A DNA stretch of 64,000 nucleotides from Micromonospora echinofusca (GTDB lineage Bacteria > Actinomycetota > Actinomycetes > Mycobacteriales > Micromonosporaceae): positions 6,802,001-6,866,000 of the forward strand of contig NZ_LT607733.1 of assembly GCF_900091445.1 (NCBI RefSeq), read 5' to 3'. A program made the translations under genes and the position numbers. The notes under the pieces were generated by a model, which was given only the letters and a program-made list of their open reading frames with translations, was not told the DNA's origin and searched no databases. Numbering within the stretch: the stretch's first letter is position 1; each line of letters starts with the position of its first letter. Positions 1 through 9,877 of this stretch are shown one piece after another.

Positions 1-1194
<1,194 letters not shown>

Positions 1195-1746
1195 CTATGA
1201 GACGCACTTCGCAGGCTCGCTGGTCAGCAGCAGGTCGGCCAGGGGGAGACGGCGGCGCAGGCCGGTCTCCGACCGCAGCAGGTCGGCGGGGAGGCTCAGC
1301 GGGTCGCCGAGCTGCCCGACTGCCGCCACCACGTGTGGCCGTACGTCCGCCGGCAGGTCGAGGTCGGCGGCCAGGCCGGCGTGGTCGAACTCGTGCAGTT
1401 GGCGTACGTGCAGGCCGAGCGCCGTGGCCTGCACGGTGAGGTGGGCGACCGCCTGGCCCAGGTCGTACGCGTGCCCGGCGGGGCCGGTGCGGTGCGCGCC
1501 GAGCAGCAGGGCGGCGGCACGCTGCGCCCAGCGCTGGTCGGGTTCGGGCAGGTTGACCAGGATCCGCTTGAACGTCTCGTCGTCGCGGTGCCCGAGCGCG
1601 AACCGCCACGGCTGGGCGTTGCCGGCCGACGGCGCCCAGCGGGCCGCCTCCAGCAGCGCGGCCGCGTCCTGGCGGGACAGCTCCGCCACCGGGTCGAAGG
1701 ACCGGGGGCTCCAGCGGAACGCGAGCAGCGGGGTGAGGTCGACCAT
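1195..1746 (-). CDS. nitroreductase-family FMN oxidoreductase
   Basis: 183 aa. The N-terminus (RWSPRSFDP) followed by LLEAARWAPSAGNAQPWRF is the classic nitroreductase FMN-binding opening: an RSxR/F-type phosphate contact and the APSAGNxQPW segment. Such proteins are homodimeric FMN enzymes that use NAD(P)H to reduce nitro-aromatics, quinones or flavins; the substrate here cannot be told. Length is normal for the short form of the family. It stands alone on the minus strand between the leuA leader and a lipoprotein gene, and its 3' end lies just upstream of the leuA leader promoter region, so some read-through into leuA is possible. Confidence 0.88.
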   Translation of the reverse strand: MVDLTPLLAFRWSPRSFDPVAELSRQDAAALLEAARWAPSAGNAQPWRFALGHRDDETFKRILVNLPEPDQRWAQRAAALLLGAHRTGPAGHAYDLGQAVAHLTVQATALGLHVRQLHEFDHAGLAADLDLPADVRPHVVAAVGQLGDPLSLPADLLRSETGLRRRLPLADLLLTSEPAKCVS

Positions 1747-1831
1747 GGGGCTAGTGTCCCGTAAGGGCGATTGGTGGGTTAGGGGTGGGATGTCCGAATG
1801 TGGCGAAGGGCACCCGTAACGTCACCGCCGG

Positions 1832-2695
1832 TCAGGGCGTTCCCGCGCCCGGGCTCGTGGCCGGTTCCGTGGTCGGCTCCGGCGTCGCCGTGCCGAGCGG
1901 CTCGGCGACGACCACCGGCCCGGCCAGCTGGACCGTCGCCGGGGCCGGCGCGGGCGTGCCCGCGAGCAGCAGCGTGCCGGACGCGGTGTGCACCGCCGTG
2001 GGCGTGCCGTCGGGGTCGTAGCAGTAGATCCCCACGTCCAGCGGCGCGTTGATCGACGCCGACGTGGTCTCGACCGAGTAGCAGGCCCCGGCGGCGCCGG
2101 GCGGCGGCTGGGCGGGCGACACGGCGAGCGGGGCCCGCCGGTCGGTCAGCACGTCCAGCCAGTCGGTGAACGGGTGCTGCACGCGCGGGTCGACCCGGCG
2201 GGGCACGGCCTCGTCGCGATCGCCGAGGCGTACGCAGGTCGCCGGCTCGGGCCGGGCGGCGGACGGCAGGGCGCACTGGAACAGCCCGTCGGCGGTGGCC
2301 GCGAACGAGACGTCGGCGCTCCCGCCGAGCGCGCCGCCCGGCACGTCGACCCGCCAACTGCCGTCGTTCGCGGTGGTCACCAGGATCGTCCGGTCCGGGG
2401 ACCCCGGGGCGCGCAGCGTGTAGCTGGCGACCAGGTGCCGGTCCTGCGCGGCGGCCGCCAGCGCGGCCAGCTCGTCGCGCGCCGCGTCCATGCCCGCCGG
2501 CACCGGTGCCGAGGTGGGTGTGGGCCGGGGGGCCGGCAGGTCGGCGGTGCAGGCGGCGAGGAGCGCGGGCAGGGCGAGCGCGAGCGTGGCGGCGAGGCGT
2601 CGGGCCGGACGCGCCGGGGTGCGCGCGGGCTTCGCGGGAAGGCCGGCCGGACGGAGATGGGCGTGCACGGGGCCATTCTGCGGCCCGGGAGGCAC
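1832..2695 (-). CDS. predicted lipoprotein of unknown function
   Basis: 287 aa if read from GTG at 2695; an alternative GTG at 2668 would drop nine residues, and neither has a convincing Shine-Dalgarno. After an Arg/Pro-rich start comes a hydrophobic stretch ending LALPALLAAC, a good lipobox, so the mature protein should be lipid-anchored on the outer face of the membrane with Cys as residue 1. The exported part has several Cys and an Ala/Pro-rich tail (EPTTEPATSPGAGTP). No family recognised. It lies back-to-back with lysC, leaving a shared upstream region at 2696-2891. Confidence 0.72.
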   Translation of the reverse strand: MPPGPQNGPVHAHLRPAGLPAKPARTPARPARRLAATLALALPALLAACTADLPAPRPTPTSAPVPAGMDAARDELAALAAAAQDRHLVASYTLRAPGSPDRTILVTTANDGSWRVDVPGGALGGSADVSFAATADGLFQCALPSAARPEPATCVRLGDRDEAVPRRVDPRVQHPFTDWLDVLTDRRAPLAVSPAQPPPGAAGACYSVETTSASINAPLDVGIYCYDPDGTPTAVHTASGTLLLAGTPAPAPATVQLAGPVVVAEPLGTATPEPTTEPATSPGAGTP

Positions 2696-2891
2696 GCGCG
2701 TGCGCCCCGCCGCGCGCGGCGTCCCGGCGTGTCGCGCACCACCCCGCCCCCGGCGGCCGGGCCGGATCGTGGGATCACCCGACCCGGCCGGGTCGGGGGA
2801 CCGATACCCTGGGTGCGTCTGACACGCGCCGCCGGCTGAACTCCGGCGGCGTCGGCACGCTCAGGGTCGTCGCTGGAGGGAGCGCACCGTC

Positions 2892-4157
2892 GTGGCACTC
2901 GTGGTGCAGAAGTACGGCGGGTCCTCCGTCGCCAACGCCGAGCGGATCAAGCGGGTGGCCGAGCGCATCGTCGCCGCCCGCAAGGCCGGCGACGACGTCG
3001 TCGTGGTGGTCTCCGCGATGGGGGACACCACCGACGAGCTGCTCGACCTGGCCAACCAGGTCAGCCCGCTGCCGCCGGGCCGCGAGCTGGACATGCTGCT
3101 CACCGCCGGGGAGCGGATCTCCATGGCGCTGCTCGCCATGGCCATCCACAACCTGGGGTACGAGGCCCGCTCGTTCACCGGCTCGCAGGCCGGCGTGATC
3201 ACCACGTCGGTGCACGGCCGGGCGCGGATCATCGACGTCACCCCGGGCCGGCTCAAGGGCGCGCTCGACGAGGGCGCGGTCGTCATCGTCGCCGGTTTCC
3301 AGGGCGTCTCGCAGGACACCAAGGACGTCACGACGCTGGGCCGGGGCGGCTCCGACACCACGGCGGTGGCGCTCGCCGCCGCACTGCACGCGGACGTCTG
3401 CGAGATCTACACCGACGTGGACGGCGTCTTCAGCGCCGACCCGCGGATCGTCCCGAACGCGCGGCACATCACCCAGATCACGTACGAGGAGATGCTGGAG
3501 CTGGCCGCCTGCGGCGCCAAGATCCTGCACCTGCGCAGCGTGGAGTACGCCCGCCGGGCGGGCTTGCCGATCCACGTCCGTTCGTCATACTCGACCAACA
3601 CCGGCACGATGGTCACCGGATCGATGGAGGACCTTCCTGTGGAGCAAGCACTGATCACCGGGGTCGCCCACGACCGCAGCGAAGCCAAGATCACGATCGT
3701 GGGGGTGCCCGACGAGCCGGGCGCCGCCGCGCGGATCTTCGACACCGTGGCCGGCGCCGAGATCAACCTCGACATGATCGTGCAGAACGTGTCCACCGAG
3801 GGCACGGGCCGCACGGACATCTCCTTCACGCTGCCCAAGGCCGACGGCCCGACCGCCATGGCCGCCCTGAGCAAGATCCAGGAGTCGGTCAAGTTCAAGG
3901 GCCTGCTCTACGACGACCACGTCGGCAAGGTCTCGCTGATCGGGGCCGGCATGCGCTCGCATCCCGGTGTCGCGGCCGGCTTCTTCGCCGCCCTCGGCGC
4001 GGCCGGGGTCAACATCGAGATGATCTCCACCTCGGAGATCCGGGTGTCCGTGGTCTGCCGCGACACCGACCTGGACGCCGCCGTGCGTGCCATCCACGAG
4101 GCGTTCGACCTCGGCGGCGACACCGAGGCCGTCGTCTACGCGGGGACGGGACGGTAG
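2892..4157 (+). CDS. lysC: aspartokinase (alpha chain, with internal beta start)
   Basis: 421 aa from GTG at 2892, with GGAGGGAG about 10 nt upstream. [10 protein letters not shown] is the aspartokinase nucleotide-binding start; [13 protein letters not shown] and [12 protein letters not shown] are the substrate and ATP motifs; two ACT domains follow from about residue 265. It phosphorylates aspartate as the first step to lysine/diaminopimelate, threonine and methionine. ACT domains of this class bind lysine and/or threonine for concerted feedback inhibition. The asd gene follows after only 5 nt, so the two form an operon. Gene order near leuA matches M. tuberculosis. Confidence 0.97.
   Translation: MALVVQKYGGSSVANAERIKRVAERIVAARKAGDDVVVVVSAMGDTTDELLDLANQVSPLPPGRELDMLLTAGERISMALLAMAIHNLGYEARSFTGSQAGVITTSVHGRARIIDVTPGRLKGALDEGAVVIVAGFQGVSQDTKDVTTLGRGGSDTTAVALAAALHADVCEIYTDVDGVFSADPRIVPNARHITQITYEEMLELAACGAKILHLRSVEYARRAGLPIHVRSSYSTNTGTMVTGSMEDLPVEQALITGVAHDRSEAKITIVGVPDEPGAAARIFDTVAGAEINLDMIVQNVSTEGTGRTDISFTLPKADGPTAMAALSKIQESVKFKGLLYDDHVGKVSLIGAGMRSHPGVAAGFFAALGAAGVNIEMISTSEIRVSVVCRDTDLDAAVRAIHEAFDLGGDTEAVVYAGTGR
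3626..4157 (+). other. internal translation start for LysC beta subunit
   Basis: Within lysC, GGAGG at 3626-3630 is followed 8 nt later by an in-frame GTG at 3639 (codon 250). The resulting product, starting [17 protein letters not shown], aligns with the separately made beta chain of Corynebacterium LysC, which starts MEEAVLTGVATDKSEAK. It contains only the two ACT domains. In known examples the alpha2-beta2 enzyme is assembled from overlapping products of one gene, the beta chain giving the regulatory site. The good spacing of the internal ribosome site makes the same arrangement likely here. Confidence 0.7.
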
Positions 4158-4162
4158 CCACC

Positions 4163-5224
4163 GTGTCGCCGCTGCCCACCCTGGCCGTGGTCGGGGCGAC
4201 CGGTGCCGTCGGCACCGTGATGTGCGAGCTGCTCAGCGGCCGGAAGAACGTCTGGGGCGAGATCCGGCTGCTCGCCTCGGAGCGCTCGGTCGGGCGGCGG
4301 CTGCGCTGCCGGGGCGAGGAGCTGACCGTCCAGGCGCTGACCCCGGAGGCGTTCGACGGCGTCGACGTGGCGATGTTCGACGTCCCGGACGAGGTCTCCG
4401 CGCAGTGGGCGCCCGTCGCGGTCAGCCGCGGGGCCGTCGCGGTCGACAACTCCGGCGCCTTCCGGATGGATCGCGACGTGCCGCTGGTGGTGCCGGAGAT
4501 CAACCCCGAGCAGGTACGCAACCGGCCGAAGGGGATCATCGCCAACGCCAACTGCACCACCCTGGCGATGATCATCGCGATCGCCCCGCTGCACCGCGAG
4601 TACGGGCTGCGCGAACTCGTGCTCGCCTCCTACCAGGCGGCCTCCGGCGCCGGCCAGAGCGGCGTGGACACCCTGCACGCCCAGCTCACCAAGATCGCGG
4701 GGGACCGGGTGCTCGGCTCCCGCCCCGGCGACGTACGCCAGGCGGTCGGCGACGACGTCGGCCCGTTCCCCGCGCCGCTGGCGCTCAACGTGGTGCCCTG
4801 GGCCGGCTCCCTGGTCGACGCGGGATGGTCGTCCGAGGAGATGAAGCTGCGCAACGAGTCGCGCAAGATCCTCGGGCTGCCCGACCTCAAGGTCTCCGCC
4901 ACCTGCGTACGGGTGCCGGTGGTGACCGGCCACTCCGTCGCGGTGCACGCGGTCTTCGCCACCGAGGTGGACGCCGAGGGCGCCCGCGAGGTGCTGCGGA
5001 ACGCGCCCGGGGTGATCCTGGTCGACGACCCGGGGGCGGGCGAGTTCCCCATGCCCATCGACGCGGTCGGCACCGACCCCTCGTGGGTGGGCCGGATCCG
5101 CCGTGCCGTCGACGACCCCCGCGCGCTGGACTTCTTCGTCACCGGCGACAACCTCCGCAAGGGCGCCGCCCTCAACACGGCCCAGATAGCCGAACTCCTC
5201 GCCAAGGAGCTGACCCCCCGCTAA
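4163..5224 (+). CDS. asd: aspartate-semialdehyde dehydrogenase
   Basis: 353 aa from GTG at 4163. VVGATGAVGTVMCELL is the NADP-binding Rossmann loop; ANANCTT around residue 132 carries the active-site Cys; the substrate-binding stretch ends in TCVRVPVVTGHSVAVH with the catalytic His. It reduces aspartyl phosphate to the semialdehyde, the branch compound to diaminopimelate/lysine, threonine and methionine. It is the immediate downstream partner of lysC in a two-gene operon. Confidence 0.96.
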   Translation: MSPLPTLAVVGATGAVGTVMCELLSGRKNVWGEIRLLASERSVGRRLRCRGEELTVQALTPEAFDGVDVAMFDVPDEVSAQWAPVAVSRGAVAVDNSGAFRMDRDVPLVVPEINPEQVRNRPKGIIANANCTTLAMIIAIAPLHREYGLRELVLASYQAASGAGQSGVDTLHAQLTKIAGDRVLGSRPGDVRQAVGDDVGPFPAPLALNVVPWAGSLVDAGWSSEEMKLRNESRKILGLPDLKVSATCVRVPVVTGHSVAVHAVFATEVDAEGAREVLRNAPGVILVDDPGAGEFPMPIDAVGTDPSWVGRIRRAVDDPRALDFFVTGDNLRKGAALNTAQIAELLAKELTPR

Positions 5225-5293
5225 CCCCGCCCGCTCGCGTCGATCATGGCTGCGCGGGACCTCGGCGGCCGGGCGGTGTTGGTCCGCCGACTG

Positions 5294-5329
5294 GATACCA
5301 CACAGGTATTTTTATGCCGCTGAGGTATC
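5294..5329. repeat. AT-rich intergenic palindrome (GATACC...GGTATC)
   Basis: Between the convergent asd and GGDEF genes lies a 36-nt imperfect palindrome with outer arms GATACC/GGTATC, an inner GG...CC pair and a TATTTTTAT core. It is strikingly AT-rich for this genome. Its form resembles small palindromic repeats that I recall as frequent between Micromonospora genes. It may serve as a bidirectional terminator or simply be a REP-like element. Confidence 0.45.
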
Positions 5330-5365
5330 AGCTGTCCGGTGGTGGTGGTTCGTCGGCCAGTACAC

Positions 5366-6787
5366 CTAGGCCGGGGCGAGGCGGGTGGCGTCGCGGCCGT
5401 GGCGTTTGACCGCGTAGAGGGCCTGGTCGGCGCGACGCAACGTGGCTTCGGGGGATTCGCCCGGGCGGGGGAGGGCCACCCCGACGCTGATCGTGCGACC
5501 GATCCGCCGCGCCGCCTCGTTCAGGCGCTCGGCGATGCGTACGGCCTCCTCGGGGCGGGTCACCTCGATCACCGCCACGAACTCGTCGCCGCCGACGCGG
5601 TAGAGCTCGTCGCCGTGCCGCAGCGCCCTTTCCAGGGCCCGGGCCAGCCGGACGAGGACGCGGTCACCGGCCTGGTGGCCGTACGTGTCGTTGACGGTCT
5701 TGAAGCCGTCCACGTCGATGGCGAGCAGGGCCGTACGTCCCGGGGTGGCCGCCGCGATCCGCTGGCCGAAGGGCCCCGTGTGCCGTAGCCCGGTCAGCGG
5801 GTCGGAGTTGGCCTGCTCGCGCAGGCGGGCCAGCGTACGCAGCCGGTCCAGGCAGCTCCACGCCTGACCGGCGAGCAGCTCCAGCAGGTTGACGGTGGTC
5901 GGGTCGGGGCGCAGCAGCCGTTCGTCGGCGACCAGCAGCACCCCGCCGTCGTCGGGCTGGCCGACCGGCACCGCGACCAGGGTGCGCACCCCGGCCCGGG
6001 TCAGCGGCAGGTGGTCCGGGATGGGCGGATGTCCCGCCTCGCCGAGCGTGTAGCCCACGCCGTGGCGGTGGGCGCGGGTGACCAGCCGGTCCAGCGCGGC
6101 CGGGCCCGCCTCGGCCAGCTCCGCCCGGATCCGCCCCTCCAACTCGCCCGGGGTGGCCGGCGGCGTGCCGAGCCGGGGCCCGGTCGGGCCGGTGAGCACC
6201 AGCACCGCCGCGGAGAGCGTGGAGACGTCCCGGGCCGCGGTGATCGCGGCGGCGAACAGATCCCACTCCGTCGACGCCGAGGTCAGCGCGGCGGCGTGCC
6301 GGAGGAGCTTCTCGCTGCGGCTCTCCGCCGGTGGCCCGCCGAGCGCCACGATCCGGGCGCCGAGCCGGGCCGCCAGCCGCTCGGCGGTGTCGCGCCAGGG
6401 CCCGAGGTCGGTCGGACCGCACCACTGGAGGTCCAGCACCCCGATGGGCCGGCCCGCCGGGTCCAGCACCGGTACGCACACCTCGGCGGTGACGTCGGGG
6501 CGTACCGGGATGTAGTCGGGGTCGTCGGCGACGTCGGGCACGACGGCGGTCTCGCCGGAGGCGTACACCCGGCCCACGATCCCGGTCTTCGGCGGCACGG
6601 TGGAGAAGACCTGCCAGGACCCGGTGGCCGCGACGCAGCGCAGCCGGTCGTGGACGTGCAGCAGGACGGAGATGGTGGCCGGCGCGTGGCGGGCGAGCGC
6701 CGTGACGGTCCACCGGCACGCCTCGACGACGGTCGACGCCATGGGGAGGCGGACCGTGACGTCTCGGATGACTCGCTCGTGATCCAC
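5366..6787 (-). CDS. GAF-GGDEF diguanylate cyclase
   Basis: About 473 aa from GTG at 6787; an ATG at 6742 is the alternative, and the longer open frame upstream looks non-coding. Two GAF-like sensor domains (roughly residues 15-150 and 170-300) precede a GGDEF domain. DVDGFKTVND supplies metal and base contacts, RVGGDEFVAV is the active site, and RHGD lies five residues before it as a product-inhibition I-site. It should make c-di-GMP from GTP in the cytoplasm and be feedback-inhibited. No membrane segment is seen, so the signal is probably a small intracellular ligand. Divergent from the CpdA-like phosphodiesterase gene. Confidence 0.9.
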   Translation of the reverse strand: MDHERVIRDVTVRLPMASTVVEACRWTVTALARHAPATISVLLHVHDRLRCVAATGSWQVFSTVPPKTGIVGRVYASGETAVVPDVADDPDYIPVRPDVTAEVCVPVLDPAGRPIGVLDLQWCGPTDLGPWRDTAERLAARLGARIVALGGPPAESRSEKLLRHAAALTSASTEWDLFAAAITAARDVSTLSAAVLVLTGPTGPRLGTPPATPGELEGRIRAELAEAGPAALDRLVTRAHRHGVGYTLGEAGHPPIPDHLPLTRAGVRTLVAVPVGQPDDGGVLLVADERLLRPDPTTVNLLELLAGQAWSCLDRLRTLARLREQANSDPLTGLRHTGPFGQRIAAATPGRTALLAIDVDGFKTVNDTYGHQAGDRVLVRLARALERALRHGDELYRVGGDEFVAVIEVTRPEEAVRIAERLNEAARRIGRTISVGVALPRPGESPEATLRRADQALYAVKRHGRDATRLAPA

Positions 6788-7005
6788 TCGGCACGTCGTT
6801 CCAGGTAGGGAGGGCTGCGACCGGCGGGCGGGCCCGCGATCAAGCGTACTCAGCGGACCGCCGTACCGCCGTGGTTCAAGATCGTCCGCGTTCTTCGTAC
6901 ACATGTGCCATCCACAGGCTGTGGACAGGGCCTGTGGGTACGGGCGGGCCGCGCGCCGGGGCTCGCGGCGATAGCGTGAGGGTCCCCGGTCGAGTGGAGG
7001 CACCG

Positions 7006-7788
7006 ATGCTCATCGCCCAGCTCAGTGATCCGCACCTGACCACCGGCGCGCTCGCCGCCGAGCCGGCCGCCGGCCTGCACCGCGCCCTGGGCCGGGTGCT
7101 GGCGCTGAACCCCCGGCCCGACTGCGTGGTCGTCACCGGCGACCTGGTCGAGCGTGGTCGCCCCGACGAGTACGCGACCCTGCGCGAGATCCTCGGCCGG
7201 TTCCCGCTGCCGCTGCACCTCGTCGCCGGCAACCACGACGACCGCGAGTCGCTGCTGGACGCGTTCGGCGGCACCCCGTGGCTCGGCGGTGGCTTCTCGG
7301 CCTACTACCACGTCGACCATCCGGAGGCGACGGTCGTGGTGCTGGATTCCCTGATGCCGGGCGGGGGTGGCGCCGGCTGTCTCGGCGAGGACCAGCTCGG
7401 CTGGCTGGAGGGGGTGCTGGCCGGCCGGCCCGAGGTGCCGGCGGTGGTCTGCCTGCACCACCCGCCGGCGCCCGTCGGCATCCCGTTCCTCGACGACATC
7501 CGGCTGACCGACGGCGACGGGCTGGCCGAGGTGGTCGCCCGGCACCCGCACGTCGTCCGGGTGCTCGCCGGGCACGTCCACCGCCCCGTGACGGTGAACT
7601 TCGCCGGCACGGTGCTCACCACCGCGCCGAGCACCTGGCGGCAGAGTTCGCTCACCACCAGCCCCGACGAACGGTTCGGCTGGGTCGCCGAGCCGACCGG
7701 CTTCCTGCTGCACCAGGTCGCCGGAGGCGGCTGCGTCACGCACCTGGTGCAGGCCAGCCACGCCGCCGGCATGACCTGCGACCTCTGA
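7006..7788 (+). CDS. CpdA-like class III cyclic-nucleotide phosphodiesterase
   Basis: 260 aa; ATG at 7006 chosen because GTGGAGG lies 6 nt upstream. The calcineurin-type metal sites are all present and in order: QLSDPHL (D, H), VTGDLVERG (D), VAGNHDD (N, H), CLHHPP (H) and LAGHVHRP (H, H). This layout and length match CpdA/Rv0805-type enzymes that open 3',5'-cAMP, though such enzymes may also act on other phosphodiesters. No signal peptide. The window also encodes a class III cyclase and a Crp regulator, so a cAMP role is plausible. Confidence 0.85.
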   Translation: MLIAQLSDPHLTTGALAAEPAAGLHRALGRVLALNPRPDCVVVTGDLVERGRPDEYATLREILGRFPLPLHLVAGNHDDRESLLDAFGGTPWLGGGFSAYYHVDHPEATVVVLDSLMPGGGGAGCLGEDQLGWLEGVLAGRPEVPAVVCLHHPPAPVGIPFLDDIRLTDGDGLAEVVARHPHVVRVLAGHVHRPVTVNFAGTVLTTAPSTWRQSSLTTSPDERFGWVAEPTGFLLHQVAGGGCVTHLVQASHAAGMTCDL

Positions 7789-8074
7789 CCGCCGGCGGTC
7801 GGTCGGACGACCGGCGCACGTCCCGCCGGCCGGCAGCCCGTCGGCACTGCCGGGCATGTCGGAAACGCCCGTCCGGACGTGCCTCCGGTCGCGGGTATGC
7901 CCAGCTCCGGGGGTACGCCCCGGTCGACGGGGACGGGCGACGATGAGAGGCTGTCGGCGACGCGGCGGCGATCCCCCACCGGCGTCACCGCGACCGAACA
8001 CTGCCGACGGCGCGGCCAGCCCCCGGGGTTGACCGTCACCCGGGTGCCCGCGCCGGCTTCCCACGAGGAGTTCC

Positions 8075-9784
8075 ATGTCCATCCCCGGGATGCGCCGGGC
8101 CGCCATCGGCCTGACCGCGCTCGCCGTGACCGCCCTCGGCGCGGTCACGACCACCCCCGACCAGGCGGACGCCGGCCCGAAGCCGGTCGCCGTCAAGCTG
8201 CTCGCGCTCAACGACTTCCACGGCAACCTCGAACCGCCGTCCGGCTCCAGCGGCACCATCGCCGGGCAGCCCGCCGGCGGGGCCGAATACCTCGCCACCC
8301 AGCTCGCCGAGCTGCGCAAGCGCGCCGCCAAGGAGCAGAACACGATCACCGTGGCGGCCGGCGACCTGATCGGCGCCTCCCCGCTGCTCTCCGCCGCGTT
8401 CCACGACGAGCCGACCATCGAGGCGCTTTCGCTGGCCGGGCTCGACTACGCCAGCGTCGGCAACCACGAGTTCGACGAGGGTGCCGACGAGCTGCTGCGC
8501 ATCCAGAACGGCGGCTGCCACCCGGTCGACGGCTGCGTCGACGGCACCCCGTACGAGGGCGCCGGCTTCCAGTACCTCTCCGCGAACGCGTTCAAGACCG
8601 CGACCGGCCAGCCGCTGCTGGCGCCGTACGCCATCCACAAGGTGCAGGGCGTCAAGGTCGGCTTCATCGGCATGACGCTGGAGGGCACCCCGCGCATCGT
8701 CAGCCAGCAGGGCGTCGCCGGCCTGACCTTCGCCGACGAGGCGCAGACCGCCAACCGGTACGCCCGCGAGCTGCGCCGCCAGGGCGTCGAGACCATCGTC
8801 GTGCTGCTGCACGAGGGCGGCACCCAGGACGCCACCGGCGGCATCAACGACTGCAAGGGCATCTCCGGCCCCATCGTGGACATCGCCAACCGGATGGACC
8901 CGTCCATCGACGTGGTCGTCAGCGGCCACACCCACCAGGCGTACAACTGCGACATCAGCGGCAAGCTGGTCACCAGCGCCAGCTCCTTCGGCCGCCTGGT
9001 CACCGACATCGACCTCTCCATCGACCGGCGCACCGGCGACGTGATCAGCGCCAAGGCCGAGAACGTGGTGGTCACCCGGGACCTCGCCCCGGACCGGGCG
9101 CAGACCGACCTGATCAAGCGCTACAAGACCGTGCTCGGCCCGGTGGCCGGCCGCGAGGTCGGCCAGACCACCACGGAGATCAAGAAGACCCAGGAGACCC
9201 TCTTCGGTACGACCATGGGCGAGTCGCCGCTGGGCAACCTGATCGCCGACGCGCAGCTCGCCGCCACCGACGACGAGCAGGGCGCCGTCGCCGCCTTCAT
9301 GAACCCCGGTGGCGTACGCGCCGACCTCGACGCCGGGCCGGTCACCTACGAGGAGGCGTTCACGGTGCAGCCGTTCGCCAACAACCTCGTGACGCTCGAC
9401 CTCACCGGCGCGCAGCTCTACTGCCTGCTGGAGCAGCAGTTCGTCACCGGCCGGACGCTCTACCCGTCGTCGACCGTCCGGTACGTCGTCGACCCCGCCG
9501 GCACCACCGGCACCGCCGCCGACGCCTGCTCCGGCACCCGGGTCGTCCGGGGCAGCCTCACCCTCGGCGGTACGGCGGTCACCGCCGACGCCACGTACCG
9601 CGTCACGGTGAACAACTTCCTCTCCGGCGGCGGCGACGGCTTCACCGTCCTCACCGGCGGCACCAACGCGGTCACCGGAATGATCGACCTCGACGCGTTC
9701 GTGGCCTACCTGACCGCCCAGTCCCCGGTCTCGGCACCGGCCCTGGACCGCATCCGCACCACCGCGGAGGTCCCCGCCGCCTGA
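8075..9784 (+). CDS. secreted 5'-nucleotidase / UshA-type metallophosphatase
   Basis: 569 aa. A signal peptide (MSIPGMRRAAIGLTALAVTALGAV, cleavage near residue 30) is followed by a metallophosphoesterase domain with ALNDFHGN, AAGDLIGASPLLS, VGNHEFDEG, VLLHEGG and VSGHTHQAYNC. The C-terminal 5'-nucleotidase domain has the substrate-site GESPLGNLIADAQL, FMNPGGVRADLD and the stacking FLSGGGDGF. It should hydrolyse nucleotides and possibly UDP-sugars outside the cell to scavenge nucleosides and phosphate. The ~285 nt before it hold no gene I can support. A strong hairpin follows the stop. Confidence 0.93.
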   Translation: MSIPGMRRAAIGLTALAVTALGAVTTTPDQADAGPKPVAVKLLALNDFHGNLEPPSGSSGTIAGQPAGGAEYLATQLAELRKRAAKEQNTITVAAGDLIGASPLLSAAFHDEPTIEALSLAGLDYASVGNHEFDEGADELLRIQNGGCHPVDGCVDGTPYEGAGFQYLSANAFKTATGQPLLAPYAIHKVQGVKVGFIGMTLEGTPRIVSQQGVAGLTFADEAQTANRYARELRRQGVETIVVLLHEGGTQDATGGINDCKGISGPIVDIANRMDPSIDVVVSGHTHQAYNCDISGKLVTSASSFGRLVTDIDLSIDRRTGDVISAKAENVVVTRDLAPDRAQTDLIKRYKTVLGPVAGREVGQTTTEIKKTQETLFGTTMGESPLGNLIADAQLAATDDEQGAVAAFMNPGGVRADLDAGPVTYEEAFTVQPFANNLVTLDLTGAQLYCLLEQQFVTGRTLYPSSTVRYVVDPAGTTGTAADACSGTRVVRGSLTLGGTAVTADATYRVTVNNFLSGGGDGFTVLTGGTNAVTGMIDLDAFVAYLTAQSPVSAPALDRIRTTAEVPAA

Positions 9785-9800
9785 CGGCGGACGCACCAGT

Positions 9801-9836
9801 CGACGGGCCCCGGAGCATCCGCTCCGGGGCCCGTCG
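9801..9836. terminator. hairpin terminator between convergent genes
   Basis: A perfect 16-bp stem (9801-9816 with 9821-9836) closes a 4-nt ATCC loop right after the 5'-nucleotidase stop. No U-run follows, as is usual for actinobacterial terminators. It lies between two convergent genes and can serve both. Confidence 0.85.
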
Positions 9837-9877
9837 TCGTCCGGCGCGGTCACCTCGGCATGGTCGAGTGGGCGCGG

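Noticed and set aside
6895..6935. LexA/SOS box or DnaA boxes (CACATGTG, CCACAGGCTGTGG)
   Set aside because: Short palindromes only; they do not fit the actinobacterial SOS consensus, and no SOS gene is adjacent.
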